Shown here piece after piece: positions 28,128 to 36,555 of a stretch of 64,000 nt of DNA. Origin of the DNA: Ralstonia pickettii (lineage in GTDB: Bacteria > Pseudomonadota > Gammaproteobacteria > Burkholderiales > Burkholderiaceae). How positions within the stretch are numbered: the stretch's first letter is position 1; each line of letters opens with the position of its first letter. The notes under the pieces are model-generated. The model was not told where the DNA came from. It was given only the letters and a program-made list of their open reading frames with translations, and searched no databases. The DNA lies in assembly GCF_001699815.1 (NCBI RefSeq), contig NZ_MCGB01000113.1, positions 89,794-153,793 of the forward strand, written 5' to 3'. The position numbers and the translations under genes were made by a program.

Positions 28128-29773
28128 GTACCACCATCGACGCTATCGACGCCATCGAATCGCCGGTCGCTGCACCGCTGGCCGAAACCCACGTCCCGAC
28201 GTTGGCGTATGCCGACGTGCGCGCCGCCCTGCTGGCCCGCAAGGAGATTGCACTGGTCGACGTCCGCGAGGAAGACCCGTATGCCCAGGCGCATCCGCTA
28301 TGGGCAGCCAACCTGCCGCTCTCCCGGCTGGAGTTGGAAGCGTGGTCGCGCATTCCGCGCCGCGACACGTTGATCGTGCTGTACGGCGTGCACGATGGCG
28401 TGGACCTCGCCCCGCGCGCGGCGGCCAAGCTGGCTGAACTCGGCTATACGCGCGTGTACCTGCTCGAAGGCGGACTCGATGGCTGGCGCGCAGCCGGCGG
28501 CGAGGTGTTCCAAGACGTGAACGTGCCGAGCAAATCCTTTGGCGAATACGTGGAGGCGCACCGCCACACGCCGTCGCTCAGCGCGCAGGAGGTCAAGGCG
28601 CTGCTTGATGCCAAGCGCGACGTGGTGATCGTCGATTCGCGCCGCTATGAAGAGTTTCAGACCATGAGCATCCCCACGGCGACGAGCGTGCCGGGTGCCG
28701 AGCTGGTGTTGCGCATCCGCGAGCTGGCACCGGACCCGAGCACGCAGGTCATCGTCAATTGCGCGGGACGCACGCGCAGCATCATCGGCACGCAATCGCT
28801 GGTGAATGCCGGCATCCCCAACCCGGTGGCGGCACTGCGCAATGGCACCATCGGCTGGCTGCTGGCCGATCAGGTGCTGGACCATGGCGCCAACCGCCGT
28901 CATCCGCAGGACGTGTCTGCCGAATCACGCGCGCAGGCACAGGCCGATGCGCGCGCCGTGGCCGAACGCGCCAACGTGCCGCGCATTGCGCTGGCTGAGG
29001 TTGCCAAACTCGAGACCCCGGACCGCACGGTCTACAAGCTCGACGTGCGCACACCCGAGGAATATGCCACCGGCCACCTGCCCGGCTTTGCCAGCGCGCC
29101 CGGCGGCCAGCTCGTGCAGGAAACCGATCACACCGCCGCCGTGCGCGGCGCGCGCATCGTTCTGGCCGATGACGACGGCGTGCGCGCCGACATGTCCGCC
29201 TCGTGGCTCGCACAGATGGGCTGGGAGGTTTATGTCGTCGATCCGGTCGACGCGAGCGCGCGCAGCGTCACCGGGACGTGGCAGACACCTGCCCCGCCGC
29301 TCCCCGCCGTGCGCACGGTCGACGCCCGCGCCCTGGCCGGCTGGCTGGAAGCGGGCGACACCGCCGTCATCGACGTCACGCGCAGCGCCAACTACGTTGC
29401 GCGGCATATTCCGGGTGCGTGGTTTGCTGTACGCTCAGACTTGCCCGCAGCGCTGGCGCGCATCCCGGCGGCCCGCCGCTACGTGCTGACGTGCGGCTCC
29501 AGCCAGCTCGCCCGCTTTGCCGCCGCCGACCTTGCCAAGCTGACGCAGGCCGAGGTGTGGGTGCTCGACGGAGGCACTGCAACATGGGTGGCCGCCGGCC
29601 TGCCCATTGAAACCGGCGAGACCCGCCTGGCCTCAGACCGCATCGACCGCTACCGCCGCCCGTATGAAGGCACGAGCGCACCGCGTACCGCGATGCAGGC
29701 CTATCTCGATTGGGAGTTCGGGCTGGTCGAGCAGCTGCGGCGCGACGGAACGCACGGGTTCCGGGTCATCTGA
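28124..29773 (+). CDS. Four-domain rhodanese-like sulfurtransferase
   Basis: A 549-residue cytoplasmic protein built of four rhodanese modules (about 25-130, 145-255, 285-385 and 395-500). Only modules 2 and 4 keep the catalytic loop cysteine: VNCAGRTRS (Cys213) and LTCGSSQLAR (Cys457). Module 1 has LYGVHDG and module 3 has LADDDGVR in that place, so these two cannot carry persulfide and are probably structural or regulatory. The start overlaps the stop of the thiol dioxygenase gene. The pair may convert thiol sulfur to sulfinate or persulfide and pass it on. The active and inactive modules are seen directly; the joint role is inference. Confidence 0.85.
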   Translation: MSTTIDAIDAIESPVAAPLAETHVPTLAYADVRAALLARKEIALVDVREEDPYAQAHPLWAANLPLSRLELEAWSRIPRRDTLIVLYGVHDGVDLAPRAAAKLAELGYTRVYLLEGGLDGWRAAGGEVFQDVNVPSKSFGEYVEAHRHTPSLSAQEVKALLDAKRDVVIVDSRRYEEFQTMSIPTATSVPGAELVLRIRELAPDPSTQVIVNCAGRTRSIIGTQSLVNAGIPNPVAALRNGTIGWLLADQVLDHGANRRHPQDVSAESRAQAQADARAVAERANVPRIALAEVAKLETPDRTVYKLDVRTPEEYATGHLPGFASAPGGQLVQETDHTAAVRGARIVLADDDGVRADMSASWLAQMGWEVYVVDPVDASARSVTGTWQTPAPPLPAVRTVDARALAGWLEAGDTAVIDVTRSANYVARHIPGAWFAVRSDLPAALARIPAARRYVLTCGSSQLARFAAADLAKLTQAEVWVLDGGTATWVAAGLPIETGETRLASDRIDRYRRPYEGTSAPRTAMQAYLDWEFGLVEQLRRDGTHGFRVI

Positions 29774-29785
29774 CTGGCCTGCAAG

Positions 29786-30038
29786 GTTCGGAACGTCAGG
29801 CTTGGCGTTCCGAACCCGACCGTTGGGGTTGGACACTCCATGCTTGCGGTTCCGAACTCCACCGTCGGCGTTCGGAACGTGACCGGCGTCGTTCCGAACC
29901 TCGATATCTCGTACTTCGAACACCGACATTGAGGTTCTGAACGCCGTGCATGGGGTTCCAAACTCGGCACGCGGGGTTCATCACTCCGAGCGCGAGGTGT
30001 GGAACCGCGTGATGGCAGTCTCAAACCCACATACGCCT
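29786..30038. repeat. Tandem array of about twelve 21-bp units with GTTCSGAAC palindromic core
   Basis: The array starts 13 bp after the rhodanese stop. Units begin at 29786, 29807, 29828, 29849, 29870, 29891, 29912, 29934, 29955, 29976, 29997 and 30018. All are 21 bp except the seventh (22 bp). Each has a 9-bp core and a 12-bp spacer. The core is exactly GTTCSGAAC in units 1, 2, 4, 5 and 6, and GTTCTGAAC in unit 8. It decays in the others, most strongly toward the downstream EamA gene. Twenty-one base pairs is two helical turns, so intact cores face one side of the DNA. The unit is also seven codons, and several frames spell heptads with V-P/R-N, so a coding relic is possible. I do not recognise the element. 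Confidence 0.85.
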
Positions 30039-30067
30039 CAGCTCACTTGCTTGCTAACAATGCTCAC

Positions 30068-30092
30068 AACGAGCGATAACAAAACTCGTTTT
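30068..30092 (+). terminator. Weak hairpin with short T run
   Basis: AACGAG (30068-30073) and CTCGTT (30085-30090) form a 6-bp stem with an 11-nt loop, with the T run TTTT spanning 30089-30092. It may end the dioxygenase-rhodanese transcript after the repeat array. It is 53 bp before the EamA gene and could instead be part of that gene's control region. Confidence 0.3.
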
Positions 30093-30144
30093 GCGCATAA
30101 GGCCGCCTTGAGTAGCATCGGGACTTCCTCGCAGAGGTTCCGTC

Positions 30145-31032
30145 ATGTCCCCCTTCATCGCCCTGTGCCTGCTCATCACCTACGTGGTGTGGGGCACAAC
30201 GTATCTCGCCGTCCGTTTTGCGCTGACCGATCTGCCGCCCTTTCTGATGATGGGCTCGCGTTTTCTGGCTGCGGCGTTGCTGCTCGCCCCGCTGGTCATC
30301 CTGCGACAGCGCAAGCAGCCCGAAGAGCGGCCAACCTTGCGCCAGGTCCGCAACTGCGCGCTGATCGGCGCGTTCATGCTGGTGGGCGGCATGGGCATGA
30401 CGGCGGTGGCCGAGCAGACCATCTCGTCGGGTGCGACCACGGTGATGATCGCGTCGATGCCGCTGTTCTCCACACTCTGGACGCTGCTGGCCGGCGGCCG
30501 CCTGCGTGCATATGAGATTGGCGCCATCGCGCTGGGCAGCATCGGGATTGCGGTGCTGTTTCGCGGAGCGGAGTTTCAGGCCAGCACGGTCGGCGTGCTG
30601 GCGCTGACCACCGCCATTGCGTCATGGTCGTTCGGCTCGCAGCTCTCCAAGCGCATCGACATGCCCAAGGGCATGACGGCCTTTGTACTGGAGATGGCCT
30701 TTGGCGGCGTGGCGCTCGTGGTGCTCAGCCTGCTCACCGGCGAAGCGTGGCCCAGCCACATCGGCATGCACGCCGCGCTTGCGTGGGGCTACCTTGTGGT
30801 GTTCGGTTCGGCCATCGCATTCACGGCCTACATGGCGCTGGTGGAACGCGTGTCCACCGTCATGGCGACAAGCTATGTGTATGTGAACCCGCCCATCGCC
30901 CTGCTGATGGGCGCATGGCTCGCCGATGAAGTGGTCGCGCCGCAGACGCTGGGCGCCACGGGCATCATCCTCGCGGCCGTGGTCGTGCTGACGGCCGGGG
31001 CTACGCGGGCGGCGCGACGGGCGGCTGCTTGA
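30145..31032 (+). CDS. EamA/DMT-family transporter
   Basis: A 295-residue membrane protein with ten hydrophobic helices in two EamA repeats. It opens with LCLLITYVVWGTTYLAVRFAL, and the second repeat contains FTAYMALVERVSTVMATSYVYVNPPIA, typical of YedA-like drug/metabolite exporters. The substrate is unknown. The gene stands alone after the 21-bp array. It converges on the GGDEF-EAL gene with a 15-bp gap, so no terminator fits between them. Confidence 0.88.
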   Translation: MSPFIALCLLITYVVWGTTYLAVRFALTDLPPFLMMGSRFLAAALLLAPLVILRQRKQPEERPTLRQVRNCALIGAFMLVGGMGMTAVAEQTISSGATTVMIASMPLFSTLWTLLAGGRLRAYEIGAIALGSIGIAVLFRGAEFQASTVGVLALTTAIASWSFGSQLSKRIDMPKGMTAFVLEMAFGGVALVVLSLLTGEAWPSHIGMHAALAWGYLVVFGSAIAFTAYMALVERVSTVMATSYVYVNPPIALLMGAWLADEVVAPQTLGATGIILAAVVVLTAGATRAARRAAA

Positions 31033-31047
31033 GCGTCTGTATAGCTG

Positions 31048-33060
31048 CTACCCCGCCAACGACGACGGCAACGACGCGCTCGGCACCACCTCCTCTTCGG
31101 CATACGCAGCGGTGCCGCTGTCCGCAGCGTTGTCCAGTCGGTTGAGCCAGGCCATCAACGCGTCGGCTTGCTGCGGGCGCGAGAACAGGTAGCCCTGCCC
31201 CAGGTCGCAGCCGGCGTCGCGCAGCAACGCGAGCTGCTCGGGGTCTTCCACGCCTTCGGCCACCACCTGCATGCGCAGGCTGTGGGCCATGGCGATCACC
31301 GCGCCTGCAATGGCTTCGCCGTCGCCGGGCATGCGCTGCACAAAGCTGCGGTCGATCTTGAGCTTCTGGATCGGAAAACGCTGCAGATACGCCAGCGACG
31401 AATACCCGGTGCCGAAATCGTCGATCGACAGGCTGATGCCGGCCGCGTGCAGGGATTCGAGCAGCGCGATGTTGGCTTCGATGTCTTCCATCAGCACGCT
31501 CTCCGTAATTTCGAGCTCGAGCTGATGCGGCGGCATACCGGTTTCGCGCAGCACGTCCATGACGTTTTCCACGAGCGCCGGGTCGCGCGTCTGCCGAGCC
31601 GACAGGTTGACGGCCACCCGCAGCGTGACGCCGTCTTCGCGCATCCAGCGCACCGCCTGTTGGCACGCGGTACGCAGCACCCACAGGCCAAGCGGCACGA
31701 TCAGCCCGGTTTCTTCCGCCACGGCGATGAACTCGCCCGGGCCAATCAGCCCGATCTCGGGATGGCGCCAGCGCACCAGTGCTTCCACGCCGTAGACGTT
31801 CGCCCTGGAGATCACCGCGTCGTGAGCATCGTCGGTGCTCAGGCGCACCTGCGGCTGGTAGGCCAGCAACAACTCTTCGCGGTCGAGCGCCCGGCGCAGA
31901 TCGGCTTCCACGCGCAGGCGGCGGCGCGCCTGCTGGTCCATCTCCGACGTAAAGCTGGCGGCCGCATTCTTGCCGTGGTTCTTGGCGTGATACATCGCCG
32001 TGTCGGCGTTGCGCGTGAGCACCTGCACGTCACGTGCGTCATGCGGATACAGGCTCACGCCCACGCTGGCCGTGACGTAGATCTGATGCAGGTCGAGTGA
32101 AAACGGCGCCCCCAGCGCGGCAAGAATGCGCTTGGCCAACCCATCGGCCAGCGTTGCTGCTTCTGTCTCGGCAATCTGTGCACGGCCCGACAACTCTGCG
32201 ATCACCGCGAACTCGTCTCCGCCGATGCGGCACAGCACGGCGCGCAGGTTGGCCTGCTCGATCACGTCGTTAAGCCGCCGTGCAACCTGGCGCAGCAGGC
32301 GGTCGCCATTGTTGTGGCCCAGCGTGTCATTGACGACCTTGAAGTTGTCCAGATCCAGCAGGAGCAGCCCAACCGCCCCCGTCTGGCCTGCGCGCTTGAG
32401 CGACACCTGCAGGCGTTCGTTGAAGGCGTGCCGGTTCGGCAGTTCCGTCACCGAATCGATGTGGGCCAGGTAGTCCAGGTGCGCCTCTGCCTGCAGCACC
32501 GCGCGGCGCATGCGGGCGATCACCAGATACGCGAGGCCCATTGCACCGATGCCCACCGATACGGTCAGCACCGCATAGCCGAGCAGTTGCATGTACAGCT
32601 CGCTCAGGCTGGAGCGCACCACCACGTAGCCGATCACGCGGCGCTCCGATTCCACGGGCTCCACCACCTCCAGCGTGGTGAGCGTCGATACAGCCGACTC
32701 GCGCAGCATGGCGGCATCGGGTGCCCGGACGGGCGCGGCATCGCCGTGCTGATACAGCGCCAGCGGCTTGCGCAGCGCGCTGAAAATGCCAGCAGCGCGC
32801 AGTGACGGCGATGCCTCCAGAGCGCCCAGCGTTTCTTCTGCCGCGCGGCGGTCATTGAAAAGCAGCGCGGCCACGCTGTTGGCACCGACGATGCGCGCCT
32901 GCACGTGCACATCGCGCACCAGCGCCGCATGCAGCGCGATGAACTGGAACACGATGAGCAGGAAGCCGGCAATGGTCAGTGCCGCACCGGCACCGGCCAT
33001 ATTGGCTCGCACCATGGAGTGCCCCAGGCGGGGCCGAGGGGTCGTAACGTACAGGCTCAT
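31048..33060 (-). CDS. Membrane GGDEF-EAL cyclic di-GMP enzyme
   Basis: A 670-residue protein with one membrane helix near 24-44, a periplasmic sensor domain (about 45-155) and a second helix near 158-182. A GGDEF domain has the intact motif RIGGDEF near 277, and an EAL domain has intact VEALVRWRHPE near 425, DDFGTGYSS near 545 and AEGVEDPEQ near 605. Both active sites look complete, so it could make or degrade cyclic di-GMP. The RxxD product-inhibition site that should precede GGDEF is absent (NLRA stands there). Its start overlaps the end of the YfiR-like gene (ATGA type), so the periplasmic protein is likely its direct regulator, as YfiR is for YfiN. Confidence 0.92.
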   Translation of the reverse strand: MSLYVTTPRPRLGHSMVRANMAGAGAALTIAGFLLIVFQFIALHAALVRDVHVQARIVGANSVAALLFNDRRAAEETLGALEASPSLRAAGIFSALRKPLALYQHGDAAPVRAPDAAMLRESAVSTLTTLEVVEPVESERRVIGYVVVRSSLSELYMQLLGYAVLTVSVGIGAMGLAYLVIARMRRAVLQAEAHLDYLAHIDSVTELPNRHAFNERLQVSLKRAGQTGAVGLLLLDLDNFKVVNDTLGHNNGDRLLRQVARRLNDVIEQANLRAVLCRIGGDEFAVIAELSGRAQIAETEAATLADGLAKRILAALGAPFSLDLHQIYVTASVGVSLYPHDARDVQVLTRNADTAMYHAKNHGKNAAASFTSEMDQQARRRLRVEADLRRALDREELLLAYQPQVRLSTDDAHDAVISRANVYGVEALVRWRHPEIGLIGPGEFIAVAEETGLIVPLGLWVLRTACQQAVRWMREDGVTLRVAVNLSARQTRDPALVENVMDVLRETGMPPHQLELEITESVLMEDIEANIALLESLHAAGISLSIDDFGTGYSSLAYLQRFPIQKLKIDRSFVQRMPGDGEAIAGAVIAMAHSLRMQVVAEGVEDPEQLALLRDAGCDLGQGYLFSRPQQADALMAWLNRLDNAADSGTAAYAEEEVVPSASLPSSLAG

Positions 33061-33629
33061 TGCACGGTCCTCGCCAGGCGCAGCAGTTGTGAGCTGAGTT
33101 GCAGATGGGCTTGCCGCGCGGCCACTGCATCGATGTCGAAGACCACGCGATCGTCATGCAGCGTCAACGCGATCATCGGTTCGGGGTTGCCGGGTGCGCG
33201 CTGGTTTTTAGGGCTGTCGGACACCGTCAGCATGGGCGTGGCCGGATCGACACGCACGCCGTTCGAAGCACGCGCATCAAACACCAGGACATGGCAGCCG
33301 GCAACGGTACCGTCATTGATCTTTCGGATTTCCAGGCGGTGTCCGCGCACGGGTTTTCCTGTCAGTTTTTCCAAGGCTGCCTGCAACGGATGCTGTGCTG
33401 TCACGCACAACACCATCGGGGCGTCGGCCTGGATGGCATCGGCCGGCCAGTTGGTGAACAGCGCAAAGTTGTAGATGAACGCTGCCTTGACCTGCACCTC
33501 GCTGGCCTGCATCTGCGCGTGCGTGGCGCCCATGCACACCACGCCAGCCAGCACGGCGCCCAGCGCCGCACATAACCTGCGCGGGCCTGGTCTTCGGGCG
33601 CGTCGGACAGTGCCGTGCGGGGTGTTCAT
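33057..33629 (-). CDS. yfiR: YfiR-family periplasmic protein (DUF4154)
   Basis: A 190-residue exported protein with a signal peptide ending THAQ near 39. The DUF4154 hallmark VKAAFIYNFALFTNWP is near 48, with cysteines in LCVT and GCHVLVF that could form a disulfide. The tail is IALTLHDDRVVFDIDAVAARQAHLQLSSQLLRLAR. In Pseudomonas, YfiR holds the membrane diguanylate cyclase YfiN inactive in the periplasm. The gene overlaps both neighbours by four bases, so receptor, YfiR-like protein and cyclic di-GMP enzyme are one translational unit. Confidence 0.88.
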   Translation of the reverse strand: MNTPHGTVRRARRPGPRRLCAALGAVLAGVVCMGATHAQMQASEVQVKAAFIYNFALFTNWPADAIQADAPMVLCVTAQHPLQAALEKLTGKPVRGHRLEIRKINDGTVAGCHVLVFDARASNGVRVDPATPMLTVSDSPKNQRAPGNPEPMIALTLHDDRVVFDIDAVAARQAHLQLSSQLLRLARTVQ

Positions 33630-35641
33630 CGGAAGGTGTAGGTAAATTTCACGCGAAAAGTACGGCCATCCTGCTCGATGGATGGCTGCGGTTGCTCCGG
33701 CCCGGCCGGATCGGCGTAGCGTCGATCGAACAGGTTGTAGACGCTGGCCGACATCTCCAGATTGGGTGCCAGCTGCGCCGCCAGCAAGGTCAGGTTGGCG
33801 ATCCAGTAACCGCCCACTTGGCCCGTGGTCGTCAGCCGGTTACTGATGTATCGCGCCTCGATCCCTGCGCGCCAGTCGTCACGCCACACGGGCGCGGTGG
33901 CATTGATCTTGAGCATGTGACGCGGCGAATTGGCCAGCGTCTGGCCGCTGTCGATGTCTTCGGAACGCTGGAAGCTGTAGCTCGTGCGCAGGCGCGTGCC
34001 GCCCGGCCAGTTCTGCTCGTAGCCGAGTTCTGCGCCCCGTGTGCGCACGCGCGCCACGTTGCTGAAGAAGAGCAGCCCGGTGTTCGGGTCTTCGCTCTGG
34101 CTGATCAGGTTGGAAACGTTGTTCTGAAACACCGACAACGTGGCTTTGCCGCCTGCGGCAACTTGCTGTTCGACAACCGCTTCATACGTACGGATGCGTT
34201 CGGCCGACAGCCCGTGGGTAGCCTGCTGGCCGCCGGGGGCACTGCTCTGATAGTTCAATTCGTAATCGTTCGGCGCGCGATAGGCCATGCCGTAGATCGC
34301 CTTGACGGTGGTCGTTGGGGCGGCATGCCAGATCAGGCCCACACGTGGGCTGAAGATGCCCGGCGTGAAGCTCGTATGGTCGTAGCGCAGGCCCGTATCC
34401 AGCACCCAATCCGGATGGAGCATGAATTGGTCCTGCACGTATGCGCCCACGCGGTTGTTGGTGCGATGGTCGTCCAGGTAACTGACGTAGGGCACCGTAT
34501 CGAAATTACGCATTGCATCACGGTAATCCCGTTGCAGCTCGGTACCCATGACCAGCGTATGGCGTTCGATACGGCGCGTCACGAGCTTGAGTTCCGTGCC
34601 GTACCACGCGGTATCGAACACATCGCGGTTGATGCCGGCCGGGGGCGGGTTGTACGTGTAATCGCCCAGCGACGCATACCGCCCCCAGAATAGCCGCGCA
34701 GACACGTCGGTCGTGTCGTCCAGTGCGTGCTGCCAGGTGCCGTTGAATATCTGCCGCGTATCGACAGCGCGCGAGCGCGGGTCGTTGAAGCTCTGGTTGT
34801 ACGGCGCAGTGGGCACGCCCTTCGTCCGATCGACGTAGCCGAAGGTCATCCCGAACTCGCCGAAACTGCCCTTGGCAAACAGACGCTTGGCGCGGTCGAA
34901 ATCCATGCCGCGGGCCACACCGTCACTCACGCCGGGCTGATTGAACTCGGCAAAGTACAGGTCGCGGCCCGGGGCATCGCTCACGCTGGCCGACAGCAGC
35001 CACTCGGCACCGTTCTCGGCTCGCTTGCCCCACGTCAGGCGGGCATCGCGCGCATTGGCGCTGCCGGTCGATGCACTGGCCTGCACGCCGTCGATGTCAC
35101 GGCCGCGCTTGGTGATGATGTTGATCACACCGAACAGCGCGTTCGACCCGTACACCGCCGAGCCCGCTCCGGGCACGTACTCCACCCGCTCGATCAGGTC
35201 GACGTTGAGGATGGCTTCGGTCCCGACGGCTGCCTGATCGAAGATCGGATCGTTGGTGCGATGGCCGTCGATCAGCAACAGGAAGCGGGTGTCGTAGTCG
35301 CCCGCCCGCAGAAAGCCGCGCGCCCCAAGCGTGTTGTAGCTGCGATCGTAGTTGGTGTAGAGCCCTGGAAGGCTCCCCAGGATGTCGGCCAGCGTGCGCC
35401 AGCCATAGGCTTTGATGTCCGCCGCGGTAATGACCGAAACGTTGGCGGGCGCCTCATTCGCGGCTTGCGCGTACTTGGATGCGCCGGTGACGACCTGCAC
35501 CTGCATGAGTTGTTCGATAGGCAACGCGGTCAGGTCTGTCGCGTCTGTTTGGGCCAGCGCTGTTGTGGAAAGCGACGTAACCGCCACCGCAAACATTTGC
35601 GCAATTCGGCTCGGGTCGAGCAGCGCGCACGGCAAGCGCAT
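33626..35641 (-). CDS. TonB-dependent outer-membrane receptor
   Basis: About 671 residues with a signal sequence ending TALAQ. A plug domain (about 40-165: APANVSVITAADIKAYGWRTLADILGSLPGLY, then GSNALFGVINIITKRG) precedes a C-terminal beta-barrel ending in the aromatic FRVKFTYTFR. I used the ATG at 35641, which gives a normal signal peptide. An in-frame ATG at 35725 adds 28 residues, and neither has a strong ribosome binding site. The ligand is unknown. The four-base overlap with the YfiR-like gene links it to cyclic di-GMP signalling: ligand uptake may relieve YfiR. A TonB-box-like N-terminal stretch is not obvious. Confidence 0.87.
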   Translation of the reverse strand: MRLPCALLDPSRIAQMFAVAVTSLSTTALAQTDATDLTALPIEQLMQVQVVTGASKYAQAANEAPANVSVITAADIKAYGWRTLADILGSLPGLYTNYDRSYNTLGARGFLRAGDYDTRFLLLIDGHRTNDPIFDQAAVGTEAILNVDLIERVEYVPGAGSAVYGSNALFGVINIITKRGRDIDGVQASASTGSANARDARLTWGKRAENGAEWLLSASVSDAPGRDLYFAEFNQPGVSDGVARGMDFDRAKRLFAKGSFGEFGMTFGYVDRTKGVPTAPYNQSFNDPRSRAVDTRQIFNGTWQHALDDTTDVSARLFWGRYASLGDYTYNPPPAGINRDVFDTAWYGTELKLVTRRIERHTLVMGTELQRDYRDAMRNFDTVPYVSYLDDHRTNNRVGAYVQDQFMLHPDWVLDTGLRYDHTSFTPGIFSPRVGLIWHAAPTTTVKAIYGMAYRAPNDYELNYQSSAPGGQQATHGLSAERIRTYEAVVEQQVAAGGKATLSVFQNNVSNLISQSEDPNTGLLFFSNVARVRTRGAELGYEQNWPGGTRLRTSYSFQRSEDIDSGQTLANSPRHMLKINATAPVWRDDWRAGIEARYISNRLTTTGQVGGYWIANLTLLAAQLAPNLEMSASVYNLFDRRYADPAGPEQPQPSIEQDGRTFRVKFTYTFR

Positions 35642-35801
35642 TGGCAACGAGAACACATGCTCTGCACTCGGATGTTTCAAGCAACCAAGCCCAAGCGCAC
35701 GGGCAATCACAACAAGCAGCGACATCAGCAGAACCGGCAGAACCGATCACGTCTGTGGGATGACGTTCGGCGGGAAATTCGATCGTTCTGCTCTAAAACG
35801 G

Positions 35802-35837
35802 AGAACCGGCGCGGTTCTTTACCCCACCCCTGGTGGG
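35802..35837 (-). terminator. Two hairpins after atpC
   Basis: On the minus strand the atpC transcript meets CCCACC/GGTGGG (35823-35837, 3-nt loop) and then AGAACC/GGTTCT (35802-35818, 5-nt loop), followed shortly by GTTTTA. Together they are a plausible terminator between atpC and the receptor gene. Confidence 0.45.
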
Positions 35838-35899
35838 ACGACACGTCAGCGCCGTTGTGGTGCAGGGCGGCATGGCCCCTTTCTTGTGAAGGCCAAGCC

Positions 35900-36319
35900 T
35901 CAGCGGCGGCGCTTGCGCAAACGCTCGATGGCGGCCAGTTGCGCGACGGCTTCGGCCAACTCCGCCTGCGCGCGTGCGTAGTCGAATTTGCTTTGGCTGT
36001 TCTGCATAAGCTCCTCGGCCGCCTTGCGGGCCTGCTGCGCTTTCGCCTCATCCAGGTCGTGTGCGCGCACGGCGGTGTCTGCCAGCACGATCACCTGCTC
36101 CGGTTGCACGTCGACAAAGCCGCCGGCTACAAAGAGGATCACTTCTTCGTTGTTCTCCTGCGTGACGCGGACACTGCCCGGGCGCATGCGCGTCAGCAGA
36201 CGTTCATGGCCTGGCAAGATGCCCAGTTCGCCCTCGGTGCCGGGGATCACCACAAACTTGGCGTTGCCTTCGTACAGCCGTTCTTCTGCCGTGACGACAT
36301 CGACCTTCAGCACCGGCAT
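35900..36319 (-). CDS. atpC: F-type ATP synthase epsilon subunit, orphan copy
   Basis: The 139-residue product is a full-length epsilon subunit. It has an N-terminal beta-sandwich ([40 protein letters not shown]) with the conserved GELGILPGH loop near 29-37, and a two-helix C-terminal hairpin (about 90-135) that inhibits ATP hydrolysis. The start is fixed by a strong GAGGAG ribosome binding site. No other ATP synthase gene is adjacent, although atpC normally ends the atpIBEFHAGDC operon. It is either a second epsilon subunit or one that has moved away from its operon. Confidence 0.9.
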   Translation of the reverse strand: MPVLKVDVVTAEERLYEGNAKFVVIPGTEGELGILPGHERLLTRMRPGSVRVTQENNEEVILFVAGGFVDVQPEQVIVLADTAVRAHDLDEAKAQQARKAAEELMQNSQSKFDYARAQAELAEAVAQLAAIERLRKRRR

Positions 36320-36555
36320 GGTCTCTCCTCTATTACGCGCATAGGTGGACACGGTAGCACGATGTGCGCCCGCCCCGTCCTCGCGCGCCCTTCCTTTTCG
36401 ATGCGACCCACGCCACGTTGACTTGCGCGTGGCAATCGCCGCCGCCCGCGCGTCTGTCCATGGCTGACCGTAAGGTTTCACCGCATGTAGCGTCACAAAC
36501 GCTGCCTAGACTGGGCGCCTGACGATCAAAAAAGACATATCAGGGAAACACAAGC

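Noticed and set aside
29633..29929. Minus-strand open frame encoding VRN/VPN heptads
   Set aside because: The repeat lacks stop codons in most frames, so an open frame is expected by chance. It runs into the antisense of the rhodanese gene, and I saw no start signal.
35454..35750. Cys-rich minus-strand open frame upstream of the TonB receptor
   Set aside because: It overlaps the receptor gene in another phase and has no recognisable fold.
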